Below, piece by piece: positions 62,254-64,000 of a stretch of 64,000 nucleotides of DNA. How positions within the stretch are numbered: position 1 is the stretch's first letter; each line of letters begins with the position of its first letter. Position numbers and translations under genes: made by a program. The notes beneath the pieces are model-generated. The model was given only the letters and a program-made list of their open reading frames with translations. It ran no database searches and was not told the origin of the DNA. This DNA comes from Hyalangium gracile (GTDB lineage: Bacteria; Myxococcota; Myxococcia; Myxococcales; Myxococcaceae), in NCBI RefSeq assembly GCF_020103725.1, contig NZ_JAHXBG010000011.1, forward strand, positions 62,001-126,000, given 5' to 3'.

Positions 62254-62572
62254 CACGGTTCTCCAGCCGAGAGGATACGGTCCCCGGACGGTCGGGTGGA
62301 CCCCTTGGCCTGAACACTGCTCCCCATTGGAGGAGCCTACTCCACCCACGGCACGCTGGGATGCTCGAAACCCAGACATCCAGGCAGGAGAGCGAGGGAA
62401 ATCATTAGAAGAGATGTGAGTATTTCTCCGAGTGAAGTAGGAGGGCTCCAGGGACGCTGGGGCCTCAAAGCAGAGAGGGCCCCCAGGTCTTCCCCGGGAG
62501 CCCTCTCTTGGACTGGCGTCACCGCACCCGGCCACGCTGACCGGTCAGGTCAGCGCGGGAGGCGGATGTTCC
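62254..62572. other. Intergenic region between hybrid kinase and exoprotein gene
   Basis: These 319 bases hold the terminator of the exoprotein gene (62472-62508) on the right and should hold the kinase promoter on the left. The stretch 62390-62450 is less GC-rich. I see no RNA gene; an in-frame extension of the kinase through it has non-coding composition. Confidence 0.5.
62472..62508 (-). terminator. Hairpin terminator of the FnIII exoprotein gene
   Basis: AGAGAGGGC (62472-62480) and GCCCTCTCT (62500-62508) pair perfectly over a 19-base loop, 65 bases after the stop. TGCTTTGAG follows on the minus strand. Confidence 0.55.
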
Positions 62573-64000
62573 TCAGCGGTCCGCCCGGCGGCCCTGCGTC
62601 GCCCGGGTCGGCGTGGACTTCGTGGGCGTGGACTTCGCCAGCGGCGCGGAGACCGTGAAGACCAGGTCGTCGCGGTCGTTGTAGCTGCCCGAGACGCAGG
62701 TGCCCGCCGAGCCACCATACCGGAAGCCGGCGCGGAGGGCCTGCTGGCCGGTGGCCGAGGCGTTCAGCGTGAAGGTGTGGCTGAAGGTGTAGAAGCCGCG
62801 CGTGGAGGGGCAGGCCAGCGACGTGGCCAGCGCCGTCCAGGTGGGCGAGGCCGCCGTGGGGTTCGTCGCGTAGTACAGGTCCAGCCTGTCCGTGGAGTCA
62901 TAGCACCACACCCTCACGTCCACCTTCACCTGCTTGCCCGGGGCGAGGGTGCCCTCGTCCGTGCTCTTCAGGCTGATCTGCTCGAGGCTCTCGTCCGTCT
63001 GGTAGGTGCCGGAGTTGCCATCGGCGCAGGTGCTGCCCAGGGTGTTGGGCCGGTTGGTCTCGTTGCCGCTGGTCATCGTGCCACGGCCCTTGATGGCGGT
63101 GGTGCCGGTGTCACAGCCGCACGCGGCGGTGCAGCTCGGGACCTTGAGCGTGGCGTTGTAGGTGGCCACCTGCGGCGTGCAGAGGTTCGCCGTGGTGAAG
63201 CTGGAGGCGCCGCTGTAGGTGCCCGCGCCGCAGGTGTCCTTGGCGCGCGCCCGCCAGTAGTAGGTGGTGTTGGCGTTCAGCGCCGGGGAGACGGCCCAGG
63301 TGCTGGCCGCCGCCGCCGTGTTGGCCGCCACCACGTTGGTGAAGGCCGAGTCGGTGGCCACCTGCACCTCGTAGGCGGAGGCGCCGGTGACGTCCGTCCA
63401 GTCCAGGGTCGCCGTGGCCGAGACGCCGGTGGCGCCGTTGGCGGGGGCGGACAGGGTGGGCGCCGCGAGCACCGTGCAGCCGCGCGTGGTGAAGCTGCGG
63501 GCCGAGGACCAGGCGCTGGCGCCGCCGCAGCTGTTGGCCGCGCGCACACGCCAGTAGAAGGTGGAGTTGGCGGCCAGGGCCGGCGCCGCCGTCCAGGTGC
63601 TGGCCGTCAGCCCGGAGGCCGAGGCCACCACGCTGGCGAAGGCCGAGTCGCTGGCCACCTGCACGTCGTAGGTGGCGCCCGACACGTCCGCCCAGTCGAG
63701 CACCGCGGCGAAGTCCACGCCGGTGGCGCCGCTGGCCGGGCTGGCCAGGGCCGGAGCGGAGGGCGCGGTGCAGGACGGCGTCGCGCAGACGCAGGTGCTG
63801 GCCTCGCCGTAGCAGGCGGCGTTCGAGGCGGCGCCGACGATCGAGTAGCAGTACTGCCGGCCGTTGGCGACCTCGCTGTCGGTGTAGGTGGTGCCCGTCA
63901 CCGTGGCGACCTTGGCCTTGCCGAAGTTGCAGCCGGCGAAGCCCTCGGTCTTCATCACCCAGTACTGCGAGGCGCCGCTGGTGGTCGTCCAGCTCAGGGA
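62573..64000 (-). CDS. C-terminal part of an FnIII-rich secreted protein (cut by right edge)
   Basis: 476 residues are visible; the frame is open to base 64000 (reading SLSWTTTSGASQYWVMKTEG at the edge), so the start lies outside. Three FnIII-like domains follow one another at about 1-65, 80-165 and 170-260; the latter two share patterns such as STFYWRVRAANSCGG and TTYYWRARAKDTCGAG, with WADVSGATYDVQVASDSAF. A C-terminal beta domain (about 280-460) has GKQVKVDVRVWCYDSTDRLD and ends in a Lys/Thr/Arg-rich tail. Regular cysteine pairs and the absence of membrane spans suggest export. A catalytic domain, perhaps a protease, probably lies upstream. Confidence 0.8.
   Translation of the reverse strand, partial: SLSWTTTSGASQYWVMKTEGFAGCNFGKAKVATVTGTTYTDSEVANGRQYCYSIVGAASNAACYGEASTCVCATPSCTAPSAPALASPASGATGVDFAAVLDWADVSGATYDVQVASDSAFASVVASASGLTASTWTAAPALAANSTFYWRVRAANSCGGASAWSSARSFTTRGCTVLAAPTLSAPANGATGVSATATLDWTDVTGASAYEVQVATDSAFTNVVAANTAAAASTWAVSPALNANTTYYWRARAKDTCGAGTYSGASSFTTANLCTPQVATYNATLKVPSCTAACGCDTGTTAIKGRGTMTSGNETNRPNTLGSTCADGNSGTYQTDESLEQISLKSTDEGTLAPGKQVKVDVRVWCYDSTDRLDLYYATNPTAASPTWTALATSLACPSTRGFYTFSHTFTLNASATGQQALRAGFRYGGSAGTCVSGSYNDRDDLVFTVSAPLAKSTPTKSTPTRATQGRRADR

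Noticed and set aside
1-64000. tRNA, rRNA or insertion sequences
   Set aside because: I found no cloverleaf-like or rRNA sequence and no transposase gene or terminal repeats; small RNAs cannot be excluded by eye.

Overview
The window comes from a very GC-rich genome with strong third-position G/C bias. It has a dense set of lipoproteins, FnIII/PKD surface proteins, a MYXO-CTERM-like C-terminus, a Ser/Thr kinase with a PEGA tail, PAS histidine kinases and a PilT-like ATPase. This gene style points to a myxobacterium, probably suborder Cystobacterineae; the assignment is inferred from gene content, not from a marker gene.

Layout. (1) 1-15661, minus strand: a nearly continuous, translationally coupled operon for an extracellular contractile injection system (eCIS, a phage-tail-like particle). 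It runs from a Pvc16/DUF4255 terminator protein through an accessory protein, two sheaths, two tubes, an assembly-type protein, DUF6760, a Pro-rich linker protein, a LysM baseplate protein, a VgrG-like hub, a PAAR-like tip, gp25 and two baseplate proteins (one carrying a LamG-like lectin insert) to a P2-I-like tail protein. It is cut by the left edge; tape measure and AAA+ ATPase are not in view. (2) 15848-18995, minus: an ECF sigma factor with a SnoaL-like tail, and an EF-G whose leader contains a candidate promoter, a 34-codon ORF and an inverted repeat. (3) 19520-25651: a small lipoprotein, a PilT-family ATPase, a LysR regulator divergent from a TPP-enzyme/aldehyde dehydrogenase pair, and a decayed PQQ-type dehydrogenase remnant. 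(4) 25823-32628, plus: a DEIH-box helicase with an RGG-rich tail, a TPR protein, a membrane protein with a hexapeptide beta-helix, and a quinone-oxidoreductase-like MDR protein. (5) 32637-42966: a diheme cytochrome-like lipoprotein, a PhoX-like lipoprotein with a collagen-like linker, YebC (plus strand), a poly-Gly lipoprotein, a beta-propeller surface protein, and a two-gene kinase/envelope unit. (6) 43710-49798, plus: a compact biosynthetic cluster made of an acyl carrier protein, a type III polyketide synthase, a fatty acyl-AMP ligase, an FAD monooxygenase and an acyl-CoA-dehydrogenase-like flavoprotein. (7) 49803-64000: two PAS histidine kinases (one hybrid), a tandem pair of 97-residue paralogs, secreted proteins, an S15 hydrolase, an MltF-like transglycosylase with a duplicated binding domain, a PD-(D/E)XK-like protein, a VOC protein and the C-terminal part of an FnIII-rich exoprotein.

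How the parts fit. The eCIS genes together supply cap, sheath, tube, baseplate and spike; the LamG insert is the best candidate target-recognition element in view. In the biosynthetic cluster the likely flow is fatty acid -> AMP ligase -> ACP -> type III PKS -> flavin oxidation, giving an alkylresorcinol-, alkylpyrone- or quinone-like lipid. Many genes overlap by ATGA/GTGA or have close Shine-Dalgarno sequences, which was used to choose starts.
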